Shown one piece after another: positions 1 to 8,298 of a DNA stretch of 64,000 bases. The translations under genes were made by a program, and so were the position numbers. This DNA is from CAZEWZ01 sp964516765 (GTDB lineage: Bacteria; Bacteroidota; Bacteroidia; Flavobacteriales; UBA7430): the NCBI GenBank assembly GCA_964516765.1, contig CAZEWZ010000001.1, forward strand, positions 124,001 to 188,000, in the 5' to 3' direction. A model generated the notes under the pieces. It was not told the DNA's origin. It made no database searches and worked only from the letters and a program-made list of their open reading frames with translations. The stretch's first letter is position 1; every line of letters begins with the position of its first letter.

Positions 1-1
1 T

Positions 2-133
2 GAACTAGGTAAACGCGTGCGACACCAACTACGAATTGTTCCTGAATTATCCTTTTATATAGATGATTCTATCGATTATGCCGAGAATATCGATCGCTTG
101 CTTCGCGCAGAAGATCAGCCATTATCTGATTAG
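2..133 (+). CDS. rbfA: Ribosome-binding factor A, C-terminal part
   Basis: Only the last 43 codons lie in the window, read in frame from base 2 to a TAG stop. The peptide contains KRVRHQLRIVPELSFYIDD and ends in DRLLRAEDQPLSD, which matches the C-terminal part of RbfA, including the region leading up to its VPEL...F..D segment. RbfA is a small KH-type protein that binds the 30S subunit and helps mature the 5' end of 16S rRNA, especially in the cold. The next gene starts 2 bases after the stop, so the two are very probably co-transcribed. The 5' part lies outside the window. Confidence 0.85.
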   Translation, partial: ELGKRVRHQLRIVPELSFYIDDSIDYAENIDRLLRAEDQPLSD

Positions 134-135
134 TT

Positions 136-1359
136 TTGAATGTAGCTCTTTACATAGCACGCAGGTATTTGTTTTCCCCAAGTAGCAAGAATGCCATCAA
201 TGCACTCACTGCCATTTCTATTTTTGGTGTTGCAATAGGAACTCTAGCCTTGGTCATTATTTTATCAGTTTTTAATGGTTTTGAGGTACTCATTAAATCC
301 ATGTATCATAAAATAAGTTCTGATTTTGTTGTTCGATCAACTAGTTCAAAGACTTTTCTAAGTACCTCAATTGATAAAGAAGTCCTTAGAGCGATTGCTC
401 CTTGGGAATCAATCCAGGAAATTTTTGAAGAAAAAGTATTATTACGTCAGGAAACACAAGAACAGATTGCTAAAATTAGAGGGATTTCTCAATGGCCTAG
501 TAAGGATTCGTTACCTATAGAAAAGCACATCATTAAAGGGACTGGATTTAGAGAGCAAGACAACGGTTCATGGGCACTGATCGGACAATCTCTCTCATAT
601 ACACTTTCTTCTTCTATTGGGTCTCTAGAAAAGCCTTTAAAGGTCTTCGTACCTAACCTAAAGGCTAGTCCTGGTAACTTGACAGAGCGTCCGTTTAATG
701 AAACTTTTTTTTATATCTCTGGAATTTACACTGTGCAAGCTGAATACGACGCTTCTTATGTTTTGACTTCATTATCTCGAGTTCAAGATTTTTTAGATAA
801 GCCAGACCAAATCTCAAGTATGGAATTCCATATAGGAGAGGGTAACCAAGGACATGTACAAGAAAAATTACAAGAATTTTTTGGAAATGATTTTGAGGTT
901 TTAAACAGATTTCAGCAAAACGCATTTTTATATAAAGTACTTCAGACCGAAAAATGGGCTATCTTTTTTATTCTTGCATTTATTTTGCTGATAGCTTGTT
1001 TTAATATTGTAGGCTCGGTAGTGATGATACTTTTAGAAAAGAGGAAAGACTTAAAAAGTCTCTGGGCAATTGGAGCATCCGATCGAATACTGCAGAAAAT
1101 ATTTTTTTATGAAGGAATGCTAGTTTCTTTTTTCGGCGGGGGATTAGGTTTAATAATTGGTGTTTCAGTATGTCTTATTCAGCAGAATTATGGTTTGATT
1201 AAATTGGGTGAAAAGGGAGATTTTATAGTGAATGCATATCCTGTTGATGTTCAAGCTATAGATATTGTTTTGATTGGTGCCACTTTAATGGGGATTTCTT
1301 TATTAATAACATATTTACCAGTTCGCATCCTAAAAAGAAAATTTCTACTGAACAACTAA
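136..1359 (+). CDS. FtsX/LolC/LolE-family ABC transporter permease
   Basis: A 407-residue inner-membrane protein with the LolC/LolE/FtsX (MacB-FtsX) layout. There is one N-terminal membrane helix (about residues 27-50, ISIFGVAIGTLALVIILSVF), a long periplasmic domain (about 55-270), then three C-terminal helices (about 275-300, 325-350 and 375-395). Proteins of this type work with an ATPase to extract lipoproteins or other substrates from the inner membrane; no ATPase gene is adjacent here. The start is a TTG two bases after the rbfA stop, and MNVALYIARRYLF is the typical family N-terminus. Its stop overlaps the end of the convergent dusB gene by 4 bp. The family is secure; the substrate is not. 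Confidence 0.85.
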   Translation: MNVALYIARRYLFSPSSKNAINALTAISIFGVAIGTLALVIILSVFNGFEVLIKSMYHKISSDFVVRSTSSKTFLSTSIDKEVLRAIAPWESIQEIFEEKVLLRQETQEQIAKIRGISQWPSKDSLPIEKHIIKGTGFREQDNGSWALIGQSLSYTLSSSIGSLEKPLKVFVPNLKASPGNLTERPFNETFFYISGIYTVQAEYDASYVLTSLSRVQDFLDKPDQISSMEFHIGEGNQGHVQEKLQEFFGNDFEVLNRFQQNAFLYKVLQTEKWAIFFILAFILLIACFNIVGSVVMILLEKRKDLKSLWAIGASDRILQKIFFYEGMLVSFFGGGLGLIIGVSVCLIQQNYGLIKLGEKGDFIVNAYPVDVQAIDIVLIGATLMGISLLITYLPVRILKRKFLLNN

Positions 1360-2348
1360 ATAAATTCGTGGGCAGCGAAGACTTCAGAAATTTCTTCTAA
1401 AAGAGCGTACAGGATAGCAGGATCATCAGCTGTTACCAGCTTGCCTCTATATTCTTTAATACCCCGCATTCCCTTGAAATAATTACTGTAATGCCTTCGA
1501 GTTTCAACAACGCCTAGAATCGGTCCTTTCCATTCAATAGATCTTTCTAGATGTTGTTTGCAGGCAGAAACTCGTTCATCTAGACTCGGTCCTTTTAATT
1601 TTTCTCCAGTTTTTAAGAAATGTTTTATTTCATTAAATATCCAAGGGTTTCCAATTGCAGCTCGCCCAATCATCATGCCATCAACATTATAGCGTTCCTT
1701 CATAATCTTTGCTTTCTCTGGAGAATCTATATCCCCATTTCCAAAAACAGGAATGTGTATACGGGGATTGTTTTTTACTTCAGAAATAAGTGTCCAGTCT
1801 GCATCTCCCTTATACATTTGCTTGCGAGTTCTTCCATGAATAGAGATGGCTTGAATTCCAATATCTTGAAGTCTTTCTGCAACTTCTACAATGTGTTTGT
1901 TGTCCTCGTTCCATCCCAAACGCGTTTTTACTGTCACTGGAAGATCAGTCGATTTGACAATTTCAGATGTCATACTCACCATTTTAGGTATATCCTGAAG
2001 AATTCCAGCTCCAGCTCCTTTACAGGTGACTTTTTTGACAGGGCAACCATAATTAATATCTATGATGTCTGGCTTGGCTTGAGTGGTAATCTCTGTGGCC
2101 TGTCGCATGGAGTCAATATCATAACCAAATATTTGAATGCCTACAGGCCTTTCATATTCAAATATATCTAACTTTTGAATACTTTTTGCAGCATCTCGAA
2201 TAAGCCCTTCAGAGGAAATAAATTCAGTATACATTAAGTCTGCACCATGTTTTTTACAGAGCTCCCGAAATGGTGGGTCACTTACATCTTCCATTGGGGC
2301 CAGCAAAAGAGGGTATTCACCAAGTTCTATATTTCCTATCTTTACCAA
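1356..2348 (-). CDS. dusB: tRNA-dihydrouridine synthase DusB
   Basis: FMN-dependent enzyme that reduces specific uridines in the tRNA D-loop to dihydrouridine. The N-terminal flavin-binding segment LLLAPMEDVSDPPFR is present, as are the catalytic cysteine context NYGCPVKKV and the phosphate-binding GDIDSPEKA and GMMIGRAAIGNPW segments of the TIM barrel. A longer frame opens at 2372 with TTG, but the family normally begins MVKIGNIELG, so I place the start at the TTG at 2348, giving 330 residues, the usual length. It is convergent with the permease gene (4-bp overlap) and divergent from the CPBP protease gene about 30 bp away, so the two probably share a compact promoter region. Confidence 0.9.
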   Translation of the reverse strand: MVKIGNIELGEYPLLLAPMEDVSDPPFRELCKKHGADLMYTEFISSEGLIRDAAKSIQKLDIFEYERPVGIQIFGYDIDSMRQATEITTQAKPDIIDINYGCPVKKVTCKGAGAGILQDIPKMVSMTSEIVKSTDLPVTVKTRLGWNEDNKHIVEVAERLQDIGIQAISIHGRTRKQMYKGDADWTLISEVKNNPRIHIPVFGNGDIDSPEKAKIMKERYNVDGMMIGRAAIGNPWIFNEIKHFLKTGEKLKGPSLDERVSACKQHLERSIEWKGPILGVVETRRHYSNYFKGMRGIKEYRGKLVTADDPAILYALLEEISEVFAAHEFI

Positions 2349-2380
2349 TATAATTTTTTTATAAAAATACAAAAAAACAT

Positions 2381-3292
2381 ATGGGATTTCGCTTGTGGGA
2401 GAAAAGTAGAGGGATTTGGTCAGAAAGAAGTTTTTCTAGTTTATTGTATGGCCTTACTATGCTAATTGTTGTAGGACTTTTGTGTTCTCAACTTTTAGGT
2501 GCTCTTGTATGTTATTTATTTTTTGATGTTGCCTTTTTTTCCCCTGATTCAGCCCTCAATATTCAAGATCTCTCTGTGTTGAATTCTCTAAAATGCATGC
2601 AATTCTTCAATGCTATTGGTGTTTTTATATTTCCAAGCTGTTTGTTTTTTCATTTTAGAGGTTTGACCCTTATGAACCAATTGAATTTAAATCAATCTCT
2701 TTCTTTGGGTCGTATTTTTTTTCTTTTTCTTTTGGCCCTTGCTATGATTCCCGCCGCGAATTTTTTGGGAAGTCTAAATGAGGGTATTTATCTGCCTGAC
2801 TTTTTCTATTTCTTGAAGCAAATCGAAGCTGAGACAATTCTTCTAACAGAGCAATTAATGAAAATGGACAGTTATACAGATCTTTTTCAAATGATTATTC
2901 TTGTTGGGATATTAGCCGCTATTGGCGAAGAACTTCTTTTTCGGGGATTGTTGCAGAACTTGTTTCACGAATGGTGGGCTAAAAAACATTTGGCGATATG
3001 GCTAACGGCCTTTTTGTTTTCTGTTGTACATCTTCAATATCAAGCCGTTCTTCCTCGTTTTTTGCTAGGTGCACTGATTGGTTATGTTTATCTGAATTCG
3101 GGGAATTTGCGTACCGCAATTTTGTTACATTTCTTTTATAATACTAGCCTAGTATTTATCACTTTTATGATTCAGCACCAAATTTTGGATCGCTCTTGGG
3201 GAGTTGTGGGGGCTGAAAATATATTATTAGGAGTGTTTGCATTACTTTTTTCCTTTTGGATTGCCTTTCGATCACCCCCAAATATTATATAA
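2381..3292 (+). CDS. CPBP-family intramembrane metalloprotease (CAAX protease/Abi type)
   Basis: A 303-residue polytopic membrane protein with the three CPBP motifs: EExxxR as GEELLFRGLLQ (about residues 182-192), FxxxH as FSVVHLQYQ (about 214-222), and HxxxN as LLHFFYNTS (about 249-257). The glutamates and histidines are the predicted metal-binding residues facing the membrane interior. Family members cleave prenylated or other membrane proteins, or work in bacteriocin immunity; the substrate here is unknown. The gene ends just before a strong bidirectional hairpin terminator that separates it from the ExbD genes on the other strand. It appears monocistronic. Confidence 0.85.
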   Translation: MGFRLWEKSRGIWSERSFSSLLYGLTMLIVVGLLCSQLLGALVCYLFFDVAFFSPDSALNIQDLSVLNSLKCMQFFNAIGVFIFPSCLFFHFRGLTLMNQLNLNQSLSLGRIFFLFLLALAMIPAANFLGSLNEGIYLPDFFYFLKQIEAETILLTEQLMKMDSYTDLFQMIILVGILAAIGEELLFRGLLQNLFHEWWAKKHLAIWLTAFLFSVVHLQYQAVLPRFLLGALIGYVYLNSGNLRTAILLHFFYNTSLVFITFMIQHQILDRSWGVVGAENILLGVFALLFSFWIAFRSPPNII

Positions 3293-3310
3293 TTTCATTC
3301 AGATATGCGT

Positions 3311-3342
3311 AAAAAAAAAAGGAAGCTCAGCTTCCTTTTTTT
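3311..3342. terminator. Bidirectional intrinsic terminator
   Basis: GGAAGCTCAGCTTCC forms a 6-7 bp GC-containing hairpin flanked by an A-run on the left and a T-run on the right. It can therefore stop transcription from both sides. It lies between the CPBP protease gene (plus) and the ExbD operon (minus), which converge here. Confidence 0.85.
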
Positions 3343-3358
3343 AAGTATGTGTTCAAAT

Positions 3359-3826
3359 TTAATCCAAACTTGTATAGGTGGCATAGTTAATTTTATATGC
3401 CTGGGCTTTTCTAAGTTCTTGTTTGATGTCAGTTATAAGTCCCATTTTAGCATCAACATCTGCTTTTATACAGGTGACAAGTTGAGGCTTTTTTTCTTCT
3501 GCAGTTGCTTCTCTTTTTGTCGCGACAAATTCTTGAATTTCGGAGGATAATTTAAAAGAGTCATTTAATTGAATTCTAGGTTCAGATCCAAATTTTGCTT
3601 TCATTCCAGCTACTGGTGCTCCAACATAAATGTAACTGCACAAAGATTTATCTTCAATTTTCTTCACCTCAGATGCTTTTGGAAGAACATTTTCAACCAG
3701 TAGAGTAGTTTCTCTCATAACTGTAGTTACCATAAAGAAAAACAAAAGCATAAAAACTATGTCTGGAAGAGATGCAGTAGATATTGCCGGTGTTCCTTCA
3801 CCTTTTTTCTTTTTAAAGCGACTCAT
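3359..3826 (-). CDS. exbD: ExbD/TolR-family biopolymer transport protein (second copy)
   Basis: A 155-residue ExbD/TolR protein with a short basic cytoplasmic N-terminus, one membrane helix (SLPDIVFMLLFFFMVTTV, about residues 19-36) holding the channel-facing Asp in LPDIVF, and a periplasmic domain. It would pair with the ExbB/TolQ-like protein of the same operon to use the proton gradient for outer-membrane work such as TonB energisation or envelope motility. Its ATG overlaps the TAA of the upstream exbD by one base (TAATG), which indicates translational coupling. It is the last gene of the operon, next to a terminator. Confidence 0.9.
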   Translation of the reverse strand: MSRFKKKKGEGTPAISTASLPDIVFMLLFFFMVTTVMRETTLLVENVLPKASEVKKIEDKSLCSYIYVGAPVAGMKAKFGSEPRIQLNDSFKLSSEIQEFVATKREATAEEKKPQLVTCIKADVDAKMGLITDIKQELRKAQAYKINYATYTSLD

Positions 3827-4368
3827 TAGTTTTCTCCTACATTTTTAGGTTCCGCTTCAGAAATTTTTTCTGGGAACATTTTACGAATTTCTTTTTTATT
3901 TTCTCCCTTGAGTTCTCCGTAATTGAGTCCAAACTTTTTTTGAGCTTCTCTGTCGCGAAGTTCGCGATAGGCTGCTGAAAGTTCGTTTTGTACTTTGATG
4001 TACATCTCATATGATGTCCCCCGGTCATTCTGAAGTGATACAATAGCTTTTTGGGGATTATCGGATAAGTTTGGGTTTTTACCCCAATTGTCAAGAAACT
4101 TTTTAGCACCATCTCGTAGTTCAGAAACTTGCATTAATTCTTCTTCTACTAATAACTGGTCTTTGGCGTTTACAAGAACTACATAGATGTTTTTTGCTTT
4201 AATTTGAGAATCATCTATGATTTCTTCTTCTTCTGGCATTGCTGGCAATTTACGAACCAAACCAGTATCTACATCCATGGTGGTTGTTACTAGGAAAAAG
4301 ATAAGCAGAAGAAAGGCAATATCTGCCATTGATCCTGCATTGATTTCGGGTAGAGATCTTCTAGACAT
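3826..4368 (-). CDS. exbD: ExbD/TolR-family biopolymer transport protein (first copy)
   Basis: A 180-residue ExbD-family protein. The membrane helix (SMADIAFLLLIFFLVTTTM, about residues 13-31) carries the conserved Asp in ADIAF. The periplasmic part is longer than in the second copy and rich in charged residues, ending in a Glu/Lys-rich tail after the REAQKKFGLNYGELKG segment. Two different ExbD proteins after one ExbB-like channel protein is a recurrent Bacteroidota arrangement, and the channel may contain both. It lies 8 bp after the small membrane-protein gene and overlaps the second exbD by one base. Confidence 0.9.
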   Translation of the reverse strand: MSRRSLPEINAGSMADIAFLLLIFFLVTTTMDVDTGLVRKLPAMPEEEEIIDDSQIKAKNIYVVLVNAKDQLLVEEELMQVSELRDGAKKFLDNWGKNPNLSDNPQKAIVSLQNDRGTSYEMYIKVQNELSAAYRELRDREAQKKFGLNYGELKGENKKEIRKMFPEKISEAEPKNVGEN

Positions 4369-4376
4369 ATGCTAGG

Positions 4377-4706
4377 TTATTTACGCAATTTTGAAACTTC
4401 GGTATACACCACAGAAAGTATTGCACAAGCCGCAAGAATATAAAACACAAAGAGTCCAGTTCCAACTTGTTTTGACTCTGTTGGGCTGACATTAAATTTA
4501 GAAAAGTGATCAGTAACTTCATTTGATGCCAAAAAGTATGCAATCAAATAAACCATTAAGAGGGCGCCTGCTCCCTTAGCTACATCTTTTGACTTTTTTG
4601 GATTTTCAATCAAATATTTGATTGGAAATCCAAGAGCTGTAAATGTTGCTACAGCTAATAGAATATAAGTTAGCAGGATGCCGTAATTTGTCATGAAATC
4701 TCCCAT
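4377..4706 (-). CDS. Small three-helix membrane protein of the ExbB/ExbD operon
   Basis: A 109-residue protein with three predicted membrane helices (about residues 10-30, 46-62 and 84-102) and a basic loop, IENPKKSKDVAKGAG. I do not recognise a named family. It sits between the ExbB-like and ExbD genes on the same strand with short gaps (28 and 8 bp), so it is almost certainly co-expressed and may be an accessory subunit of the proton channel. An alternative start, MTNYGI, lies four codons downstream. The function is inferred from position only. Confidence 0.75.
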   Translation of the reverse strand: MGDFMTNYGILLTYILLAVATFTALGFPIKYLIENPKKSKDVAKGAGALLMVYLIAYFLASNEVTDHFSKFNVSPTESKQVGTGLFVFYILAACAILSVVYTEVSKLRK

Positions 4707-4734
4707 GTCAATATGTTTAACGGTTTATAATTAA

Positions 4735-5595
4735 TTATTTTTTTGATGATTCTTGGTTTGCCAAAATATCAATCAATGTAATAGATGCATCTTCCATGGT
4801 ATTGACCAGGCTGTCGATTTTTGAAATGATATAGTTATAAAAGACTTGAAGTATCATCGCAACAATCAAACCGAATACAGTAGTAAGAAGGGCTACTTTA
4901 ATTCCACCCGCAACTAATGCAGGAGAAATATTATTGTTTGCTTCAATTGCGTCAAAAGCTCCAATCATTCCAATTACTGTTCCCATAAAACCAAGCATAG
5001 GAGCTAAGGCGATAAACAGGGATATCCAAGAAGTATTACGCTCAAGTCTACCCATTTGAACTGAACCGTAAGAAACTATAGATTTTTCAACCATTTCAAG
5101 CCCTTCAGAAGATCTTTCGAGACCTTGATAAAATATTGAGGCTACCGGACCAGGTGTATTTCTACAAACCTCCTTGGCACTATCTACACCGCCACTTTTT
5201 AAAGATTCATCAATATCAGCTAAAAGTTTCTCTGTATTAGTTGTAGCTAGGTTAAGGTATATTATACGTTCTATACAAAGTGCTAAACCTAAAATAAGAG
5301 CAATTAGAACTACTCCCATAAATCCAGCGCCACCTTCGATAAATTTTTCTTTCAAAACTTGATGAAAGCTAGCTTCTTTTACTTCTTCAATTAATTCTGG
5401 AGCAATCTGTTCTACCAATATAGCAGAATCTGAGGTTATAGAATCTAACGACATTGAATCTATTACAGTCGAATCTGTAGTCATTTCCATAGTTACAGAA
5501 GTGTCATTGACATCTTGAGCTACTAAATTAGTAGTATTCAAATTAAGCAAACTAAATATTGCAAGAATAGAAACTGTCTTTTTCATTTTTTTCAT
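4735..5595 (-). CDS. MotA/TolQ/ExbB proton-channel family protein with signal peptide
   Basis: A 286-residue ExbB/TolQ-family protein that would form the proton channel powering the ExbD proteins of the operon. The first 26 residues look like a signal peptide ending in LVAQ, and are followed by an acidic, Ser/Thr-rich linker to about residue 75. The core has helices at about 90-112 (GVVLIALILGLALCIERII), 190-212 and 230-258, with the conserved LAPMLGFMGTVIGMIGAF segment. The N-terminal signal and linker are absent from E. coli ExbB. A promoter (TTG-N18-TAAATTTG) lies 30 bp upstream, so this is the first gene of the operon. Confidence 0.9.
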   Translation of the reverse strand: MKKMKKTVSILAIFSLLNLNTTNLVAQDVNDTSVTMEMTTDSTVIDSMSLDSITSDSAILVEQIAPELIEEVKEASFHQVLKEKFIEGGAGFMGVVLIALILGLALCIERIIYLNLATTNTEKLLADIDESLKSGGVDSAKEVCRNTPGPVASIFYQGLERSSEGLEMVEKSIVSYGSVQMGRLERNTSWISLFIALAPMLGFMGTVIGMIGAFDAIEANNNISPALVAGGIKVALLTTVFGLIVAMILQVFYNYIISKIDSLVNTMEDASITLIDILANQESSKK

Positions 5596-5624
5596 TTTTT
5601 TGAGTAAAAAAAGCTTTTGTTACG

Positions 5625-5653
5625 CAAATTTAAATAATTATTGGAATTGGCAA
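5625..5653 (-). promoter_or_regulatory. Promoter of the ExbB/ExbD operon
   Basis: On the minus strand TTG (5653-5651) is followed after 18 bp by TAAATTTG (5632-5625), an exact match to the Bacteroidota -7 consensus TAnnTTTG. Its end lies about 30 bp before the ATG of the ExbB-like gene. Confidence 0.7.
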
Positions 5654-5750
5654 GGGAATTCGTTTCTCTTTATTGAATTTGAATTAATAATATTGGTCAA
5701 TCGTATAATTTTTTAGAAAAACAGCGCCCATTTATTGAATATGCAGTAAT

Positions 5751-6155
5751 TTATTTTTTTTTACCATTGACAAATTTTTTGTAATGAATGAAAAAATTAA
5801 TCCATATCAACCTAGATAGATGATAATTTAATGGGGCAAATAAAAGAATTGCCCCTGATATTATTGCAATTTCATGTTCTATTTCAATTTCTGGAAACAG
5901 AACTAGCACCATAATCCAAGAAACAACTAATATGAAAACGCCAAGTGCATAGCTCACATACATTGCTCCATACCAGAAACCTACTTCTAAATCAAATTTC
6001 AACTTACATTTATTGCAGTATTTTGAAGTTCCGTCGTCTTTGAGGAGTACATTTTTAAAAGGATTATTTGTCGCCCAAAACCTTCCTTCATGGCACTGAG
6101 GGCAATAATTATATAAAATACTATAAATTTTATATCCTTTTGGGATTAGGGCCAT
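5751..6155 (-). CDS. DUF983-family membrane protein
   Basis: A 134-residue protein with two CxxC pairs near the N-terminus (CPQC at about residue 18 and CNKC at about 47), probably a zinc ribbon, followed by two membrane helices (about 63-87 and 92-112). This arrangement and the GFWYGAMYVSYALG segment identify DUF983, a family without an assigned function. It lies 12 bp after the multi-inhibitor gene on the same strand, so it may be the last gene of the carotenoid transcription unit. Confidence 0.8.
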   Translation of the reverse strand: MALIPKGYKIYSILYNYCPQCHEGRFWATNNPFKNVLLKDDGTSKYCNKCKLKFDLEVGFWYGAMYVSYALGVFILVVSWIMVLVLFPEIEIEHEIAIISGAILLFAPLNYHLSRLIWINFFIHYKKFVNGKKK

Positions 6156-6167
6156 TGGTTTTTTAGC

Positions 6168-7127
6168 TTAGAATAGAATTTTCTTTTTTACTCGGCCATT
6201 CCCATATAAGTAGAACAAGATTTGCCCCTTTTCATGAGTTTGAGCATCACGACCTAGTACATCAATCATTTTGATTAATCCTACCAATGAATTCATATGG
6301 CTCTCAATACCAATGTTTTCATCACAAAGATCGCCAAAACCGTCTTCATCTGAGTCTATCTGGTTAGGATTGTATAATAACATACAATTATCGAAGGGAT
6401 CACAAATAAAGTCTTGGTCTTGATCTTCCAAACAATTGTGGTAGCAATCGTAATTTATTTCTGAATAAACACAAGAGCCATCCTCTTCATTTGCTGATGA
6501 GTCAAAGTTACATGCAATTGGGTCTGTACATCCTATCGACCATTCTGTTTTGCATTCTCCATCACTGAAGTCAGTAATACTGTTACAGGCTGCCTCAGCA
6601 TAATTTGAGTAGGTTACATTATTGCATCCACATACGGGGTCCCAAATTTCAGACCAGAAACAATCATCAATTAAGTTAGCCTCACAGGAAGTCGAATTAG
6701 AATTACATTCTGCTCCCTCACAATCTTCGAGTGTTGTGAAAGGAACCACTCCATTACAGCCCCCCCATGTAAAACTGACACACTGCTGTGTTTCTTGGTC
6801 AAAATAAAAGGCTTCAATGGCTGCGAAGCACGGTCCTGGATTCGGTATGAGTGAACAGGATTCGATAGATTCCGAACAATTTGGCGTTACTAACCAACTT
6901 GCGATCGATGTGCCAGGAATCTCTGTTCCATTTTCATCTACACACCAACAATAGCCAGAGCTTAACCAACATTGCATTCGACTATAGCTACCATTCTGTT
7001 CACATTGTGGAGTAAAAGCTCCAACTATATCTTGCATGTTAGACGCTTCTTCTTGGCAGGAAGTAGATTGCCCATTACATAGCAAATGCAAGAATATTCC
7101 AATTAATAATGGCGTTTTTACATTCAT
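6168..7127 (-). CDS. Secreted multi-domain protease-inhibitor protein (thyroglobulin-1, Kunitz, Kazal) with T9SS-like tail
   Basis: A 319-residue secreted protein starting MNVKTPLLIGIFLHLL; the longer frame from 7160 would overlap crtY. Domains by eye: signal peptide 1-20; thyroglobulin type-1 domain at about 24-84 (PQCEQNGSYSRMQC, GYCWCVDENG, IPGTS); BPTI/Kunitz domain at about 91-141 (NPGPCFAAIEAFYFD, WGGCNG, six cysteines); Kazal domain at about 148-192 (DPVCGCNNVTYSN); one GC...DDGSC-type repeat at about 199-219, like those of the giant protein at 50227; a thrombospondin type-3-like calcium segment at about 235-273 (DSDEDGFGDLCDEN); and a C-terminal motif MIDVLGRDAQ...YLYGNGRVKKKIL that looks like a short T9SS sorting signal. 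All three main domains are protease-inhibitor folds. The residue after the Kunitz GPC is Phe, which suggests a chymotrypsin-like target. The gene follows crtY by 22 bp. Confidence 0.85.
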   Translation of the reverse strand: MNVKTPLLIGIFLHLLCNGQSTSCQEEASNMQDIVGAFTPQCEQNGSYSRMQCWLSSGYCWCVDENGTEIPGTSIASWLVTPNCSESIESCSLIPNPGPCFAAIEAFYFDQETQQCVSFTWGGCNGVVPFTTLEDCEGAECNSNSTSCEANLIDDCFWSEIWDPVCGCNNVTYSNYAEAACNSITDFSDGECKTEWSIGCTDPIACNFDSSANEEDGSCVYSEINYDCYHNCLEDQDQDFICDPFDNCMLLYNPNQIDSDEDGFGDLCDENIGIESHMNSLVGLIKMIDVLGRDAQTHEKGQILFYLYGNGRVKKKILF

Positions 7128-7149
7128 ATATTTAACTAGTACAAGTAAT

Positions 7150-8298
7150 TTAATTAACAAGACCTAGGATTCTTTTGAACAATGCAAGTGTGAACTTGCT
7201 CCTGGGAACCGAAAATATAATTTTCATATCTTGGATTATACTTGAATTGTTGTCTAGAAATTCGAGAATAGTTTGAATTTCTACTTTTTCGAACAGACTA
7301 GAAAAGATTTCTTCACCTAGTTCATTATTTTTATATAATACATCTAAAAACAACATGTCGTAAAGTTGATATTTAGATTTTTTTTCAAAGGTTGTTAAGT
7401 CTTCTGATTTTTTTAAAAAAGCCAATAATTCTTTTGTTTTTCTTGAACAATTTGAAAATGTATATCCTGTACTAGCTTTTGTCCAACCACCAGCAATTCC
7501 AATGTTTAGAAGATTTTTTGTATTCTCAGAGGCGAATGGATATACTGTCATTGGAATACTTCCTTGTTCTGTTTCTGTAATCATATAATCAGTGATATTT
7601 TTTTCTTTCAGGTATTTCTCAATTGCTTTTTCATAGGCTTTTTTGTCTAGAAGGTCTTCTGAAAATAAGGTGTATTCGAACAAGGCCTCTTTTTTGCTTG
7701 TGGGCAATATATACATGAATCTTGTATTGCCTTTTTGATCAATGTTGAAATCCATAAAAGTAGCTGTATCGGCATCAAAGTGATCTTCTTTTGTTTCGAT
7801 GAACCACCCTATGAAATGTTGCTTTAGTACTGGGAATTTACTCTGTTTTAAGTAGCTATTATTGATTGAAAGACTGTTAAACACTTTTGAAGCCTGAAAA
7901 GTCGATTTTTTTCCATGTACCACTACATTGTTAAGGTTGGTGTTAATATTCGTCACTTCTTCTTGGCAAAAAACAAAGTTTTCCTTTGAAAGGATATAAT
8001 CCCAAAGTTTTTCAAAAAATGCACCACTTCGAATCATTTTATATGAATAAGGATAAAGAGGTATTTTTCTCATTTTTCCTTTCGCGCCAAAAAAAATATC
8101 ATTCCATTTTTTAGTGATGATAGAATCCCATTCATTGGATTCTTTTTCCCAAAAACACCAAGTTCGCTTGTCCCCTTTATTTTTTTCTCTATCAATAATA
8201 ACGATAGATTTATTATCAAAAAAGGAATCTTGTGCCATTCTATATGCAAGCATCAGTCCCGAAGCGCCTGCTCCTAATATGAGGTAGTCTGATTTCAT
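7150..8298 (-). CDS. crtY: Lycopene beta-cyclase, CrtY family
   Basis: A 382-residue flavoprotein that closes the psi end of lycopene-type carotenoids into a beta-ionone ring at the membrane. The N-terminal dinucleotide-binding motif LGAGASGLMLAYRM and the family segments RTWCFWE, IPMTVYPFA and NIGIAGGWTKASTGYTF are present. Length and layout are typical of bacterial CrtY. It starts directly after cruF (one base between the coding regions) in the order crtD-cruF-crtY. With CruF-type hydration and CrtD desaturation on one end, it would cyclise only the other end and give a monocyclic carotenoid. Confidence 0.88.
   Translation of the reverse strand: MKSDYLILGAGASGLMLAYRMAQDSFFDNKSIVIIDREKNKGDKRTWCFWEKESNEWDSIITKKWNDIFFGAKGKMRKIPLYPYSYKMIRSGAFFEKLWDYILSKENFVFCQEEVTNINTNLNNVVVHGKKSTFQASKVFNSLSINNSYLKQSKFPVLKQHFIGWFIETKEDHFDADTATFMDFNIDQKGNTRFMYILPTSKKEALFEYTLFSEDLLDKKAYEKAIEKYLKEKNITDYMITETEQGSIPMTVYPFASENTKNLLNIGIAGGWTKASTGYTFSNCSRKTKELLAFLKKSEDLTTFEKKSKYQLYDMLFLDVLYKNNELGEEIFSSLFEKVEIQTILEFLDNNSSIIQDMKIIFSVPRSKFTLALFKRILGLVN

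Noticed and set aside
1620..2171. Open frame of 183 codons antisense to dusB
   Set aside because: The plus-strand translation has no family features, while the minus strand encodes a complete DusB.
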